From: Lepturacanthus savala
Taxonomy: Eukaryota > Chordata > Actinopteri > Scombriformes > Trichiuridae
NCBI GenBank assembly: GCA_030544235.1
Contig: CM060468.1
Coordinates: 10,279,258 to 10,343,257 of the forward strand
Direction of reading: 5' to 3'
DNA length: 64,000 nt
A program made the translations under genes and the position numbers. Under the pieces are notes generated by a model, which made no database searches, was not told where the DNA came from, and was given only the letters and a program-made list of their open reading frames with translations. Shown in pieces: positions 1 through 12,779 of the stretch; the stretch's first letter is position 1, and every line of letters starts with the position of its first letter.

Positions 1-120
1 GGATCTCTTCTTAGGAAAATGAAAATCAACATGTGGGTTAAATGGGGTCAAAAAAGCAGAGAGGGAACTAAGACTTTGACATGAATAAGTGTCAGCAGGT
101 CAGAATTTGGTCCTCACAAT

Positions 121-160
121 ATAAACCATAGATAAATGGGTTTATTTATCTATGGTTTAT
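121..160. repeat. 17-bp perfect inverted repeat (hairpin)
   Basis: Arms at 121-137 (ATAAACCATAGATAAAT) and 144-160 are exact reverse complements, separated by a 6-nt loop. The arms are AT-rich. No flanking terminal repeats or target-site duplication were seen, so this is recorded as a simple cruciform-capable hairpin. Confidence 0.85.
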
Positions 161-303
161 TTGACAGGGGCATGTGCAGTGTAGATAGACAGAAACAGCT
201 GTCTGACTCTAATTTACAACACTTGTATTTAGACGGGCGTTTATGAAAATTAGAAATTCAGAGTAATAGTGTATTCCTTCTGTTAGTGGCTAACTGGAGG
301 AAT

Positions 304-326
304 AACAGGCTAACAGTTAGCCTGTT
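304..326. repeat. 23-bp near-perfect palindrome
   Basis: AACAGGCTAAC (304-314) is followed by one A and then its exact reverse complement (316-326). It lies about 95 bp from the Tc1 fragment at 419-651. Whether it belongs to an older insertion cannot be told. Confidence 0.8.
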
Positions 327-418
327 GAAAACTTTGGAGATCCCAGCATTTCTTATAGATGCATATTTTCCAAGGCATGAAAATATGAAAAAATATCTGT
401 ATGTGGGGTAAAAACCTG

Positions 419-651
419 CAAAGGAAGATCAGTTTTCTAGCTTCTCTAACCAGCTAAACTGGTTCAGCTATGCTAGCATGATTGCACAAGGGTTTTCTAA
501 TCATCCATTAGCCTTCTGAATGAGCAAACATTAGAACAGTGGAGTGATAGTTGCTGGAAATGGGCCTCTATAGACCTATGTAGATACTGCACCAAAAAAC
601 AGACATTTGCAGCTAAATATAAGTGAACCAAAACTTTTGAACGGTATTGTA
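419..651 (-). mobile_element. Tc1/mariner-like transposon fragment, family B, 5' end only
   Basis: On the minus strand this reads from a terminal repeat whose outer end complements ACGGTATTGTA (641-651) through the 5' untranslated part of a fish Tc1-like transposon. It stops near 419, before any transposase codon. It aligns over most of its length with the plus-strand copy at 30914-31256; both share TGGTGCA, then ATCTACATAGGT, then TATAGAGGCCCATTTCCAGC. Compared with that copy it lacks about 100 bp just inside the terminal repeat. The family call comes from recalled fish Tc1 sequences; the relationship between the two copies is visible directly. It has no coding capacity. Confidence 0.8.
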
Positions 652-2395
652 TAGTCAACCATTTTTTGAGGATGCTAATATGGTTCTGATCTTGTTCGTC
701 TATCCCCAAAAATGTCTGTGGGAAGCAAAATGGGTTCAATGGGTGTATACTGTATTCTGTGCGTGTGTGTGCGGATGTACATACTTTCTGTGGTTGAGTT
801 TCCCACTCCTCAAACCCTCCCACTAGACAGAAGCTGTTGTGCGTGTTTGTGTGTGTGTATGTACCGGCCCGGTAGCTACTGTCCACTGTGTGAACTGTCT
901 TTCTCAGCACTAAACCTCCTTTTCCCCATCCTCTCCTGTCCGTTTTGTTTTATCGCCTCTCGCCCCGCCACCAATGTCTGTCACTGTTCAATTGCGCTTC
1001 ATTTCTTTCCCTCATCCTGTAATTGTCATTGCTTCTGTTCTTCCCTCTTTTTCACGTCGCCGCCCGCCGCTACACACAGAAAAAACATGCTTCTTACTTA
1101 ATCCCTCCTTCATTCCCAGTATCCTACCTCTGACATGACTGCCCATCTCCGCTCAAAGTCTCGTAACTCTGCCAATCAGTCATTGGTAATATAGTTTTAT
1201 TTGACATGTGTCCCTGTGTCATTGGCCTCTGATTGACAGGGCTACACCCACTGTGGGCACTTTGTAAAATGAATAGGCCCCTCGGGATGGAAATGGTTAA
1301 TAATATATAAATCAGATCGATGACAGTAGTGCCTGCTGTAATCTTCTCATGTGCACACTTATAGTACAGGCTTCACACTGGAGATAGATAGTAACGTCTT
1401 AAATCATGATACTTATACCGGTGTCTATGTATCCAAAACTGTCGGTGAATGTGAGTATGAATGAAATTAGTGGAACAACCCACATGCTCAAGATTAAAAT
1501 AGTGGTTGAGTAAAGATAGATTTAAAGAATAAGTTGTTAGATGAAATAACTAATCCAGTTTGTCTCACGGTTTGAATTTAGTTGTACGAGGGCCCCATGG
1601 TCCCAGATCTCCGCAGCTCAATCAGGGAAGACATCACAAGTGATCAAGCATGCAGAAGCACTATTTGATGAAAGGCTTCGGTGCTGACCCCATCAATAAG
1701 AATAGATTATAGGGATGGAGCCCTATAAGGACCATTTGAAAGGCTGATGTAACTGAGGTAGATCCCCATAGCGATGATGAAATGTCATCTTTCAGCTTAG
1801 AACATGTTCTAAAAATTTAATTTAGTTACAATTTTGTCATAACTGATATGCCTCTGATGGCTGCAGATACAAGAAAAAAAAAAGACCCAAGTCATATTAA
1901 ATCGGAATTATATCTTATTTTTTTTAATATATTTTGTTTGTATCTTATGTTTTGAACTAGGTATTACTTTGCCCATAAAGCTACAGATTGCCGGACCATT
2001 TTTTATGGCCACAAAAACGCTAGTAATCTGCATCTAATTTAACATGACTCAAGGTTGTAACAGAGTTTGGTCCTCCTGTTACAGCGGGTGTAATATACAG
2101 TAAAAACACACATAATCTCAAAATATCTCTGCAGTTCATTTCATTTTTTTCTTAATAAAAAGAATGTGATTCCCCTGTCTAAATAATCGTTACCATGCAT
2201 TCTTTTGCAAATTGCACGATGCCTATGAAATTGGATTTAATTTACAAAATAAATAAATAAATGAGAATTGCGCTAGATTTCCCACAAGCCATATCTGAAT
2301 ACACATGCCGTCCCAGTTGTATTATCATAACATGAGGATTGCTTCCTGCACATGCAACCGTGATTCTTATCAACCTAAGACTGAATGGATGGCTT
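652..2395. other. Non-coding, no recognised feature
   Basis: Frames across 712-1101 carry no domain and coincide with GT-rich and CT-rich DNA. The stretch from about 1595 to 1800 has less low-complexity sequence than its surroundings and could be conserved, but nothing diagnostic is present. No repeats were recognised. Confidence 0.5.
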
Positions 2396-2539
2396 ATGCA
2401 AAGTGGCTCCTGAATTATTCATGGTATAGACACCTGTCAAACTTGCTGCTGTGTGTTCGTTCTCGTTAATGTGTGCACGTCAGCACGTGTACAGTGGTCA
2501 GCGTGTCTGCGTGTGCGCGCCTGATTGACTTTCTGCGCG

Positions 2540-2660
2540 CACGTCTGTTGCCAAATTATTGTCGTCGGCTCAGGATAGTCGTTTGGGCTTGACCTCACGT
2601 AATGGGGTTTGACAGCCAGTGGCTAAGACAATAATTACAAACACACAGACGGCCTGTATC
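2540..2660. promoter_or_regulatory. Candidate conserved non-coding element
   Basis: This is a high-complexity segment between repetitive flanks. Within about 110 bp it contains a nuclear-receptor-like TTGACCTCA, a MEIS/PBX-like TTGACAG and a homeodomain/SOX-like ACAATAATTA. The motifs are visible; the regulatory reading is inference, and motifs of this length also occur by chance. Confidence 0.2.
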
Positions 2661-2802
2661 AAAGCCTGCTGACTGGAATAAAAATCATTTTAAAGCTGTG
2701 GTTACTAAAGAGAAGCAATTATCTGCACACAATACTTGGCTGAGAGGGAAAAAAAAAATCATGAGGAAGCAAGGAAACTTCTTCTGCAATAGGTGAAATA
2801 CT

Positions 2803-2833
2803 GTCCTTTGTTTAAAAAAACAAAACAAAGGAC
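2803..2833. repeat. 11-bp inverted repeat with A-rich loop
   Basis: GTCCTTTGTTT at 2803-2813 pairs with its exact complement at 2823-2833 across a 9-nt A-rich loop. Confidence 0.7.
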
Positions 2834-2884
2834 TGATATTAAAGGATTGAACCGAATATGCAATAACAAAGGTTCAAGGTGTGA

Positions 2885-3195
2885 CTTGCTTCTTGCATTT
2901 CCCACGTTCTCTCTTTCTTTTATTGCATTTCCAACACTGTAGTGAGTCATCTTCTCCTCATTTTCCCCCCTTCCTTCTCCTCCGGTCGATTCCTCTCCTC
3001 TCCTCTGCTCTCTCAGTAGATGTCACTGCAGTTCCACCACCAGCCGGGGGAAGCGGGTTTGCAATGCATCGTGGGACACAGGCACCCGCAGGTGACGATA
3101 GCGGTGACGAAAGGGACCAAGAGGGGAGGGGAGAGGTGTGGAAAAGCTATAACGAGGGGAGGAAGAGGACAGATAGAGGGAAGGGGAGGGGAGGA
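2885..3195. repeat. Pyrimidine tract followed by purine tract
   Basis: 2885-3015 is strongly C/T-biased and 3105-3195 strongly G/A-biased on the same strand, so the halves are roughly complementary. The purine half contains G4-type runs (3122-3131 and 3178-3191). The open frames here (2881-3273 and several on the other strand) follow from low stop-codon density in biased DNA and are not treated as genes. Confidence 0.5.
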
Positions 3196-3299
3196 GACGG
3201 TGGAGATTCTTCCACCCGTCCTCACAGGTTCCTCTGGCGGCTTGTCGGAAACCCGGAGAAATCTTTTTCATAACGCGCATCACATTCACATATCATCAC

Positions 3300-6200
3300 G
3301 GACGCCGTGAAGCACAGGTGCATGCCAGCACCAATAAGATTAATGACCTATAAACACACGCGCACGTGGACACACACATTTCAGAGATGCAATTAACTGT
3401 CGCGCCCTCATCTACTATCAGTTAGTAATGAAGAGATAATGTGTTGTGGCATCGGGGGAAATGTGAGTGAAGATAGATGTGTTGTTGACTTGTATCTGTC
3501 AAACTGATAGCAATCTGCCGGCTCTCCAGTGTTCCACCACTTCCACTGATTGGAGCTCAATGTAATTACTTTATTCAATGTGGGAAATGAAAAGTATCGG
3601 CGCTCATCTGGTGACATTTCGAGTAAAGCTTTGCTCAATAAGTGGAACGTGAAAGTTTTTGGCAGGTATGTATCGGTTCGAATGAGTCAAAACTTGTCAA
3701 TTCCTGATGTCACACGGCGTTTGCTATTTCGTATTACATCAACTCATATCTCATCATTAGAGCAGTAATTTTGAAATAGTTTGATCACTTTTAAGGCCTT
3801 TATGTCACTAATTGTATTTCCATGTGTATTTACGGTAGTAGGACATAAAAAAGTTGTACATGTTCTTCATATTGATCCAGATATGTGTCTGTTTTCTTCA
3901 TTGGTATCCAATCCAAAACTAATACAAATATTAAACTATTTTAGAAGAAGACATATTTTTTACAGATCAGATTGAACATAATTTTTGTCTTTTATGATGT
4001 TCGCTTTGTCAAAAGGTGCGATTAAAGCCATTACTTATTTCCACGACTTAGTCTGAGATACAGTGAAAATGTCCAGACCAAACCGAGCCAGTTATTTTTC
4101 CTGACTTGCATATTATTACTGATCTTTTAATCATTATGGGATCACATTTTTTTTCAACTACAATAACACTTGCCCTTATAGGATCATGTATCACAGAGGC
4201 TGACATTTAAAACGTTACCAAAATATTCACTGATAATATATTCTCAACAGCTGTATGATTGGATATCCCTCTCTGAGCAGAGGACACATTTCAAATTATG
4301 AATCTCATTAAAAAGAAGCACAGAAAATAATCACCTATAAGTCTAGAAAAAAATTAATTAAATTATAAATTATAAACTATCACGCATCATGAGCCGCACA
4401 AAGGATCCAGGTCGAAAGCTGAGTAAAGGGATTTCAAATGAGTTCATTTTCCGCTTTTTACCTGCACGGTTGGACCTTGGCTGTTGTTTAATTGTCAAGT
4501 GAATTTTAAGCAACCTTTTGAAAGGAAATGTAAAAAGAAAAGAATACTTATAATTAGGTACATTTCCATTAACAGGTTTGAAAAAAAATAACCTGGGTGA
4601 TTCTGTCAGAATTTGGTGGCACACACTACATTATGCCTGGCTGTAGTAAACAGAATAGCAAGTAGAAGAAGTAGAGGTGCAGGTCATTATTTATTAGTTA
4701 CAGGAAGATCCAGGAAGACAGCAACAAGTAAAAGGGCTGATAAGTCATGTGGGTTAAATGTTCACTACATCAGCTCTTACTTAACAAAGATGTCCACTAA
4801 TTAAAAAAATAATGATAAATAAATAAAATAAAACAAAAAAATGAGGATTTTTTTTTTTTAATTATTATTTTGACATTTTCATCAACCTTTTACAAATTAA
4901 AGATCATGGTTTGTGTTAAAAAAAAGATTGCTTTAAATATGCTTAAAATAAAAAAAAAATAAATAAAAATCCTGACTAGAAACGTACCCCCTGTGCTTGG
5001 AAGTGGGGAGTGAACAGCCGTCTCCTGCAGCAAAGTTCACTAAGCTGAAGATCTATCCATCTACCCAACCCACCGCCTCCGATATGGAAATGTGTCACCT
5101 TATATATACATCATCTGAACTGCCTGACTTGACAGGCTCTTTGAAAGTCATACTTTGTAGGCCCAGGCAAGGCAAAACGTGACACTTACATAGTATCCTC
5201 TGGTGCAGTGGTTCTCAGACGTGTTCCTCTCGAGGATCTCTAAACTGATGTTTAGCCTCTTCCTCTCCATCCCCGAGCAAGCAGAAGGAGTGCAGGAGCA
5301 GAGAGATTGCTTAGTTGAATATATTAGTCTGTCTGACTCATTGATCCTTTATCTGAACGAGGTTTGTGCAAGTTAGAATCTATGGCCCTGACAATGGCTC
5401 TGAAATATCAGTAACTCAACTTTGCTGTGTATTGATAAATCCATGGTGCTGTCCGTGATGCTGAAGTAGCAGAGGGATTAGTAATTGTACCTTTTTCTCT
5501 CAGTCCCGCCCTTCTGTCAGTTTCCTCTGGGTTCTATAATATTCCCTGAGCTATACTATACAATTCAGAGGTATTATTTATACATTCTGTAGAGTAGCTT
5601 CACCTTCATGATCAAAGTGACAAGTAGCAAAGTGTGGTTGCGGAAAAGCCAGAGCATCATAAAGACACACTGCTGCCTGTAATAATCTGATAATATCTTC
5701 TATGATTGATTGGTTTGTTTATTCAAACAGGAAGTGGATATTACTGAACATATCTGGGTTAACGAAAATATGCCAGATTATCACTAAAGGCTAATTTACA
5801 TCTGTTGTCCCTGTGGCAACTTTAAAACATTGTAGCATCTGTGTTGCTGAAAATACAGCCCCAGGCCAAGCTACCTCTGGAACAAAATGTTTTAGGGGTC
5901 ACATATGTAAATTTTACAAGAGATATTTGTAGAAATACGGGAATGGAGCAGGTAATGTGACTGAGGAAATTAATCTGCACGGATTGCACTGTGCTCAGAT
6001 GCAGCAATTGCATAGTATATAGCATTAACAACTAATATAAGCATTATCATGAAACACTGATCAAAAAAAAAACGAAGCAGTACATACTTGATGAACCTTT
6101 AATTTGGACACTTTTTCACTTTTTACTTAAGTATATGCATTCATGCAGCGATTTGCTTTATCTACATCATATTATATAATCATTTACTTTTTTACTATCA

Positions 6201-7330
6201 TCTTTCACAGGATCTTCTATATATTTCACTATGGTTACTGCAGAAATACGTTTTTACCATCAATCTGTTTTGAATGTTTAACAGTTTTGAAACCAGTGTG
6301 TTGGCAGTGGGAAAAAAATATATATAAAACAATTGCAAGAAATGTGATGAAAATATCTAGCGTCGAGTATGTCCTTGGATTTTGGAGAATGTGTTTGTTG
6401 GATCCGTTTTGCATGGCAGGATTAAAATTGACTCAGTCTCGACTTGTGTTTTGTTGACTTTGAAGAGTTTTGAACATGTGACTTCGGTCTTGACCAATGC
6501 ATTTTAGCAATGGAAAAACATGTAAATCAAAATTATAATTGCCATTATAATATCAAGAATTAGGCCTGGCCTATATGAAAATCCTGCAATCCTACGTTTA
6601 GTTATTTTAACCCTAATGATGATGGAACATGTTGCATGTACATGAATATGCATACAAACACCCTAACAACCCCATTGGCTACCCCCTTTGTAACAAATCA
6701 CCTATTGCTTGTGTACATACATGTCTGAAAGCATTCCTGTGTGTCAAGGTTCAGCAGCAGACAAGTGTAGGGGAGCATTAAACGCCCTCTTCCTCCACTA
6801 ATCGGGGATTAGACCATGTTTAAGAGCATAAGAAAACCTTAAGACAAATGAGTGAAACAGACGGTTGACGCGGAAATGAATTGAATGCCTGTTGTTCGGT
6901 GTTAGTCACGTCTCGATAGGGCCATGAATGCTCAGCAATCCAGCTTTATGATTTCCTTTTTCTTAGTTACCTCAAGTGTCCTGTATCCTTGTGAGAGACA
7001 TTAGCACTTTGCCGGATCAAGCCTCTTGAGCTATAGAATCTTAAATCTGACAAAACAAGACGTTGTCCAGAGTCTTTCCAAAGAGCGGTCGGAGTGTTGC
7101 TGAGAGCCCGAATGGCCCTCAGGGTAATGAAAACCAGACAACTGAGCCTCGTCTGCATCCAGTCTTGATCATAAAACCTTAATCCACTAAGAATCACTTG
7201 ATTTACCTTCTTGAATCTTCCAGCGGGATTCAACGACTGCAAAACATTTTGGCAGAATTCCAATATATAAGATAACTTGACTCCACTGGGAGAAAGGTGG
7301 CACCGTTTTCTGTTGCACACGTGTATATGT
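3300..7330. other. Non-coding, no recognised feature
   Basis: About 4 kb without a recognisable exon, repeat or RNA. 4801-4975 is A/T-rich low-complexity sequence with homopolymer runs. The short frames that occur (60-117 codons) have no recognisable domain. Confidence 0.5.
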
Positions 7331-7334
7331 GTGA

Positions 7335-7780
7335 AAAGAAATTTGATGAGGGGCGAGAGAGAAGGCGCAAGGAGAGAATGTGTGACATGGAGAAAGACAC
7401 GCGGACAGAAACATACAGGCAGAACGAAAGTGGGGAGAAAGAGACAGAGCAGAGGAAGGCAAGGAAGGCAGTCTTCCTGGGGATGTAGGAATGATTAATG
7501 TGAAGCTGTCAGAGAGGTGGAGAGGGGAAACCACAGCGATGGGGGAAGAGTCATGGCCAGGTGCAGAGAAGAGAATATGACAGAGAGAGAGAGAGAGAGA
7601 GGGACAGAGAGATGGCATGGTGGCATGAAAAGGTTTTAGGACAGACTGCAGAGGCTGAGAAAGAGCACGTGTGTGCAGGGGAGAGTGGTGAAAGGATGAA
7701 AGGGGTTTCAGGGAAGATTGCTTAAAGGGGAGAGAAAATTGGGGGAGAGAGAGAACAAGAGAGGATAGAGGTGTGGAAAA
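7335..7780. repeat. Purine-biased low-complexity block with (GA)n
   Basis: The plus strand is dominated by G and A, with a perfect (GA)n run at about 7582-7601. The stop-poor frames here (7187-7618 minus, 7277-7498 plus) are consequences of the bias. Such tracts can form triplex DNA; no function is inferred. Confidence 0.7.
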
Positions 7781-7820
7781 AAAGATTTAGCAGAGATGGT
7801 AAACTGACTCAATTTATATG

Positions 7821-7821
<1 letters not shown>

Positions 7822-7879
<58 letters not shown>
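7822..7879. repeat. (TA)n microsatellite, 58 bp
   Basis: Uninterrupted TA dinucleotides. It faces a second, longer TA tract across a 178-bp non-TA island. Confidence 0.95.
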
Positions 7880-8186
<307 letters not shown>

Positions 8187-8244
8187 ACAGAGTGGTACTT
8201 ACTAGGGATGAAAGACCTTATGGGTTCTGTATGCGAGCCCAATC

Positions 8245-8390
8245 TGTGTGGGTGTGTGTGTGTTTGAGAAAGAACGGGTGTGGGATAAATCTATGAAAAG
8301 ATCAACTGTGTGTGAAAACCGAACATATGTCCTTTGCGATAGCCATAATCTGATTGTTAAACCTGATTGTGTGTGTGTGTGTGTGTCACT
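8245..8390. repeat. Two short (GT)n tracts
   Basis: GT-rich runs at about 8245-8264 and 8368-8386. Confidence 0.8.
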
Positions 8391-8674
8391 GTGCCATAAA
8401 TCCCACGCCTGTGTGATCCAGCCTCCGCGTTGGTCTGTATAGCTGCAGTTATTGTTCAGCTTCCCCTTTGACCTCGCTCTGTTTCACCCCCCCACTCCAT
8501 CAAATGGCCGCGAACAGTATCTGTCATGGCGTGTGTCTTCGTGTGCGAGCGCTCGCATTGTAACAAACTGTTACATGGCTATAATTTGTGGGCAGGGAGG
8601 TAATGGGAAACTGGGTTGTTTCCACTAAGCGCTCGGTCCAAGCAGCACTATTTGTTTAAATTCCATTTGGCAGG

Positions 8675-8709
8675 TGATGGATTTTCCATGGGAAGGGGAA
8701 AATCCATCA
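8675..8709. repeat. 13-bp inverted repeat
   Basis: TGATGGATTTTCC (8675-8687) pairs with GGAAAATCCATCA (8697-8709) over a 9-nt loop. The surrounding 8391-9139 holds no recognised gene. Confidence 0.75.
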
Positions 8710-9139
8710 GCGTGCACTCTGGAGCACATGTGGGCTGCACGAATGCACAAACACACACATACACAAATGCACACACGCTCTGTTAAAGTACAATATTGGA
8801 CACTGCGGATATCATAGTATGAAACTTAAAATGGCTGTAAAATAATATATTTTTTATATGAACTTTGGATCTAATGAGTACATGTACCCAATTCTGTAGT
8901 TCCCCATAGCTCATTTCAGCATCTTCCTACTCTTTGTTTTGGGTTTCTTGTGTCTGACTTCACTATTGTTTTTACCTTCAATGCACTTCATCAGTTATCC
9001 TGGGTATACCCATCCTTCCTTGCATGCAAATCTTACTTCGGTCTGCAATTTAGTCTGGACATCAAGGACCCAATTTTCCCCTCAGCCAATCAGTGAAGTG
9101 GAGGGTGCAGCAAGATGATGACGAGACACAGAAACAACT

Positions 9140-9965
9140 TTGTTGTTAACTGTGGATCCAACATTCTATTTTTATTTTTTGTATTTTGTTGTTTGTTGTT
9201 TGAGCAGCAGCAATTACACAAAGTTACAACAAATGAGACAGACAATAAAGACAATGTAAACACAAAAGATTAAAATGTACAAGTGCAAAAGTATAAAGAC
9301 AGATTAAAATCTGATCAAAAGCACGCACAAACCCCTGCAGACATACCTTTCAGCCTTTCAGCCTTTAGTTTAAACTCCCCTAAGGGAATCAAGGTAGGCA
9401 GCTTCAATTCCTGCTGTAGTGCGCTCCAGGTTGAGGGGGCGGAGTAGGAAAAGGCCTTTTTACCAAGTTCAATATAAACTGAAGGGATGACAAAGGTGAA
9501 ATAGTCTCGAGAACGGAGGTTATAGCTTGAACGTGTAAGTGTCATATACTTTCACAGATAAGATGGCAGCAGAGTAAGAATGGATTTGTAGAAAAATATA
9601 TACCAATGCATGGTTCTGTGCTTAGAAAGTGATAACCAATTTGCTATAGAATATAACATACAATGATGTGTGACAGGTTTGCAACCAGTTATGAATCACA
9701 GAACTCCATAATATACAACATCCAGTAGATGAAAAATAGAGACATTCCTGTATACAACATTACCATAAACCAGGAGAGGCAAGAAAGTGGCAGCAACAAG
9801 GCATTTACTGCCATTAAAAGAAAAACAGGATTTGTTCCTAAAGAAAGAACCCAATTTCAGTTTCACTTTCTTTAGCAGTTGGCAACATGAAGTTTAAAGA
9901 AAGTATTTTATTGTGAAGCCTAAGTATGTGGGTCTGTGAATTTACCTTTCGATGCAGCCTTAGAA
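9140..9965 (-). pseudogene. LINE (non-LTR retrotransposon) ORF2 3' part and 3' UTR, degraded
   Basis: On the minus strand, about 9965 to 9550 gives broken translation resembling the end of a reverse transcriptase and the region after it, including a stretch like CHFLASPGLW where related elements read FLPVLDYGD. From 9545 to 9318 the frame is open and ends in a typical LINE carboxy terminus: SSYNLRSRDYF, then ELGKKAFSYSAPSTWSALQ, then a stop at 9315-9317. A non-coding tail rich in CAAA-type repeats runs to about 9140. The catalytic reverse-transcriptase core is absent, so the copy is 5' truncated. Several in-frame stops lie in the upstream part. The clade (CR1/L2/Rex-like) is a guess from motif style; the LINE assignment itself is fairly secure. 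Confidence 0.7.
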
Positions 9966-11885
9966 AGTGTTTTGAGTAATTTAGACTACAAGTTTATATT
10001 TAAACAGTGAGCAGCTTTTACCGGTCGTCATCAGGTATCTAGTACTTTATTCAGTATGTTTGATACCATCGGCTAAGCCAATGCTACGTACAGCGTTTGA
10101 AAGGCATTTAAACGGCCAAATAAATGGCTTTTGAGCTTTCATAAACCACGCCTCCAATACGAACAAATGAATAGATGGTTACCAGATGTTTGCCAGGCTA
10201 CTCATCAGTGTCATTTTTCAGCCACAACCCACTGAACAATACCAGGCAAAATCAAAGACAGTGAATATAGTGAGTAGTTATCATTAGCAACTGCTTAATG
10301 CAACCGACTGCAGAACTCAAAAGACCAAGTGTAGTATATTATGTGGGTCTAATACTACTACTAATAATGTTATTTACTTTGATCCATTTGATACATTTAA
10401 AAGCCCTGTATCATACACTTTTGCAGCTCCAGAAAGCACAGGTCATTTTATGCAGACCTTTAGACCTGTTCTAAAGTTAAAAAAGAGCCCTACTTTCATG
10501 ATATGGGACATTTTAGCATTCCTTTTGCCCAGATACAACTATGTGGGCAATAGAGGTAATCACAAAGTTATCTTAGTATCGATGTACAATATCACTGACC
10601 CAATGCGTCTTCTCTCCCTGTTCAGTGTACCGCCCTGCTGCCCCTCATCCCAGGACATGATTTTGATGTGTTTTTTGCTGTTGCGGGTCAAATGCTCAGC
10701 TGTCATAAATATACATAAATGCATCAGCCTGTTCAGTTTTACCTCACTACACAAGCACTGAGGAAAAATCAATCTAGTCTTTACAAATCACATCTGCTTT
10801 TTATTAGACAATATTAGAAAAACAAAATTTGTAATATTCTTGAGATGTGACCCTCCCTTGGGGACAATAAATCGCATTGAGCGGAGCTGCAGTAAGAAAC
10901 CTGCGAGCTGCAAAATGCAAAACTGCAGTATAGTTGACCATCTGCCCCATTGGCTTTGAATTTTAATCAGCTGAAAGTGCAAAACCATTTTTTTATGACA
11001 TCTCTGTTTTCCTGATTATCATGTTGAGCACAGTGACAGGAATGAAGACAGGGGATAAAACACAACAAAAGCTCCATGTGAATTGATATGAGTTGGTATG
11101 CAGATAGACAGGGGTCATCCACACATACTCACACTTTGGGATCTTCAGCACTGCAGTAATGACTAATGCTTACTACTTTATGGTACATACACTATAACAT
11201 GTGCACTAATTACCTGAGAAACACAATGATTGTTTTCTGTTCTGTATCCAGAGCTCACTGCATCTGCCTGAGCATCTGTTGCAGCCTGATTTCATGATAC
11301 TACCGTGACAGACAGAGATTCATTCATTAGTATTTAGTCTCATTGCAAAAGGTAACAGAGACCTGCAGAGCTATTTGAGACAAATGGACAGACAGACTAT
11401 TTTGCATGTTCACATAATTCCTGTCTGTCATTTCCCTGATCACATCCCCTATCTCATCTAACCAATAGCACAGTGACACACCCTCCTTTTCAGCCTATCG
11501 CCTTCGCTGTCTGTTTTAAGTGTTTCTCTCTCTCTCTCCCCCCTCTGGTGTGTTCTCCATTCTTGTGCTGTTTCTTTTACACCTCCCTATCGCTGCCTTT
11601 CACAGTTCCATCTGGGTCGTCTTTCTTCAACCTCGTCAACCTATCAAGCGACCGATCAATCGCAAAATCTCCCTGTAGTGCTAAAGCCGTTAATAAATGT
11701 GCATTTAACAATCAGCGTTTGTACAGTAAAGTTCTATCTTTACTTATCTTACTCATTTCACTAGTCTCTCCTGATTGAAGTAGCACAAGCTCAATCAAGT
11801 GTAAAAAAAAAATAAAATAAAATTAAGACAATCACTCGTCCCGTCTCTACTGTTGTGGGACATGCACTCATGCATTATCCAGCTT
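9966..11885. other. Non-coding, no recognised gene
   Basis: No exon or RNA gene was recognised. A C/T-rich stretch occupies about 11500-11640. The frames at 10450-10761 and 11473-11778 lack domains. Confidence 0.5.
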
Positions 11886-12000
11886 CAGTCCGACAGTCCG
11901 AAAGTCCGAAATCAAATTTCAGTCGCATTATCAAAGTGTGTTAATTCAATTCTAAGAAGTCCAACTCCGTCCAATTTCAATCCGACTTAAAAATCCGACC
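11886..12000. repeat. TCCGA-motif cluster, including a 3-unit 8-bp tandem
   Basis: Three consecutive 8-bp units (CAGTCCGA, CAGTCCGA, AAGTCCGA) occupy 11886-11909. TCCGAC recurs at 11981-11986 and 11994-11999, with partial forms between. The sequence resembles the TCCGAC-rich portion of some fish interspersed repeats, but no boundaries could be set. Confidence 0.5.
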
Positions 12001-12009
12001 GTAGTCAGA

Positions 12010-12775
12010 TTAACACAATTAGACACACCCACATGCACACTTCCACACACACATCTTTGTGTGAAGTTATTTCACACAAAGAAGTTACTTCAGGCCCTGT
12101 GGTACGCCTAAACAGACAAGGTGGTATTAGGGCTAGAAAATCTGCAATGTGCAATAACAATAATATTCAATATTGTACTATAACTTGCAGGCTGCCGTGT
12201 TGCTACTGCTATCGTTTTTTGCTACTCTCTATCCAGTTGATTAAGCTATATTTTTCATTACAGTAGCTAATTACCCATTGTTCACTACACTAGTTCTGAT
12301 GAAGCACTTATAGCTGTCATCTTCAAGTGACTTTCTTGCTAATTCCCACTGTTTACTTATTATCTATATGTGCTGTGTAGTTACCATATATTCTGTTTCT
12401 TTTAGGGATATTGGTAGTGTAGTCATCCAGCCTCCATTGTGACCTAACCCAGCATTGGCTCCTAAACTTCTCCCTCCCTGAGTGAATCATTTCTGAATGA
12501 ATAGATATATATGGCATTAAAAAGAAAGTTTTGGGCCTGCCGGTGATTGTCATTGGTACATTTATAGGGGAGCCATTGTATCCATCCCTCCATCTCTTCC
12601 TTCCCTCCCCCCCCTTGCTCCTACTCCCATAAACTCTGGACAAAGGGACATTGCATTTCCATCGCTGTAGGGTAGTAGAGAAACACAATGTAGTGAGTTT
12701 ATAGAATTTCATTTGTTAAAGGTTTGGCCCCTACTATGTGACTTTGTGTATACTCACTTGGTAAATTCTATTAGA
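12010..12775. other. Non-coding, no recognised feature
   Basis: Nothing recognisable, apart from a C-rich run near 12600-12625. Confidence 0.45.
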
Positions 12776-12779
12776 TCCT

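Noticed and set aside
712..1101. Overlapping open frames on both strands (497-910 minus, 712-1101 plus)
   Set aside because: They arise from GT-rich and CT-rich sequence and from the adjacent Tc1 terminal region; no domains.
10855..10900. LINE 3'-tail-like phrase (GGGGACAATAAATCGC)
   Set aside because: The similarity to LINE tails is limited to a few bases and no neighbouring LINE sequence was found.
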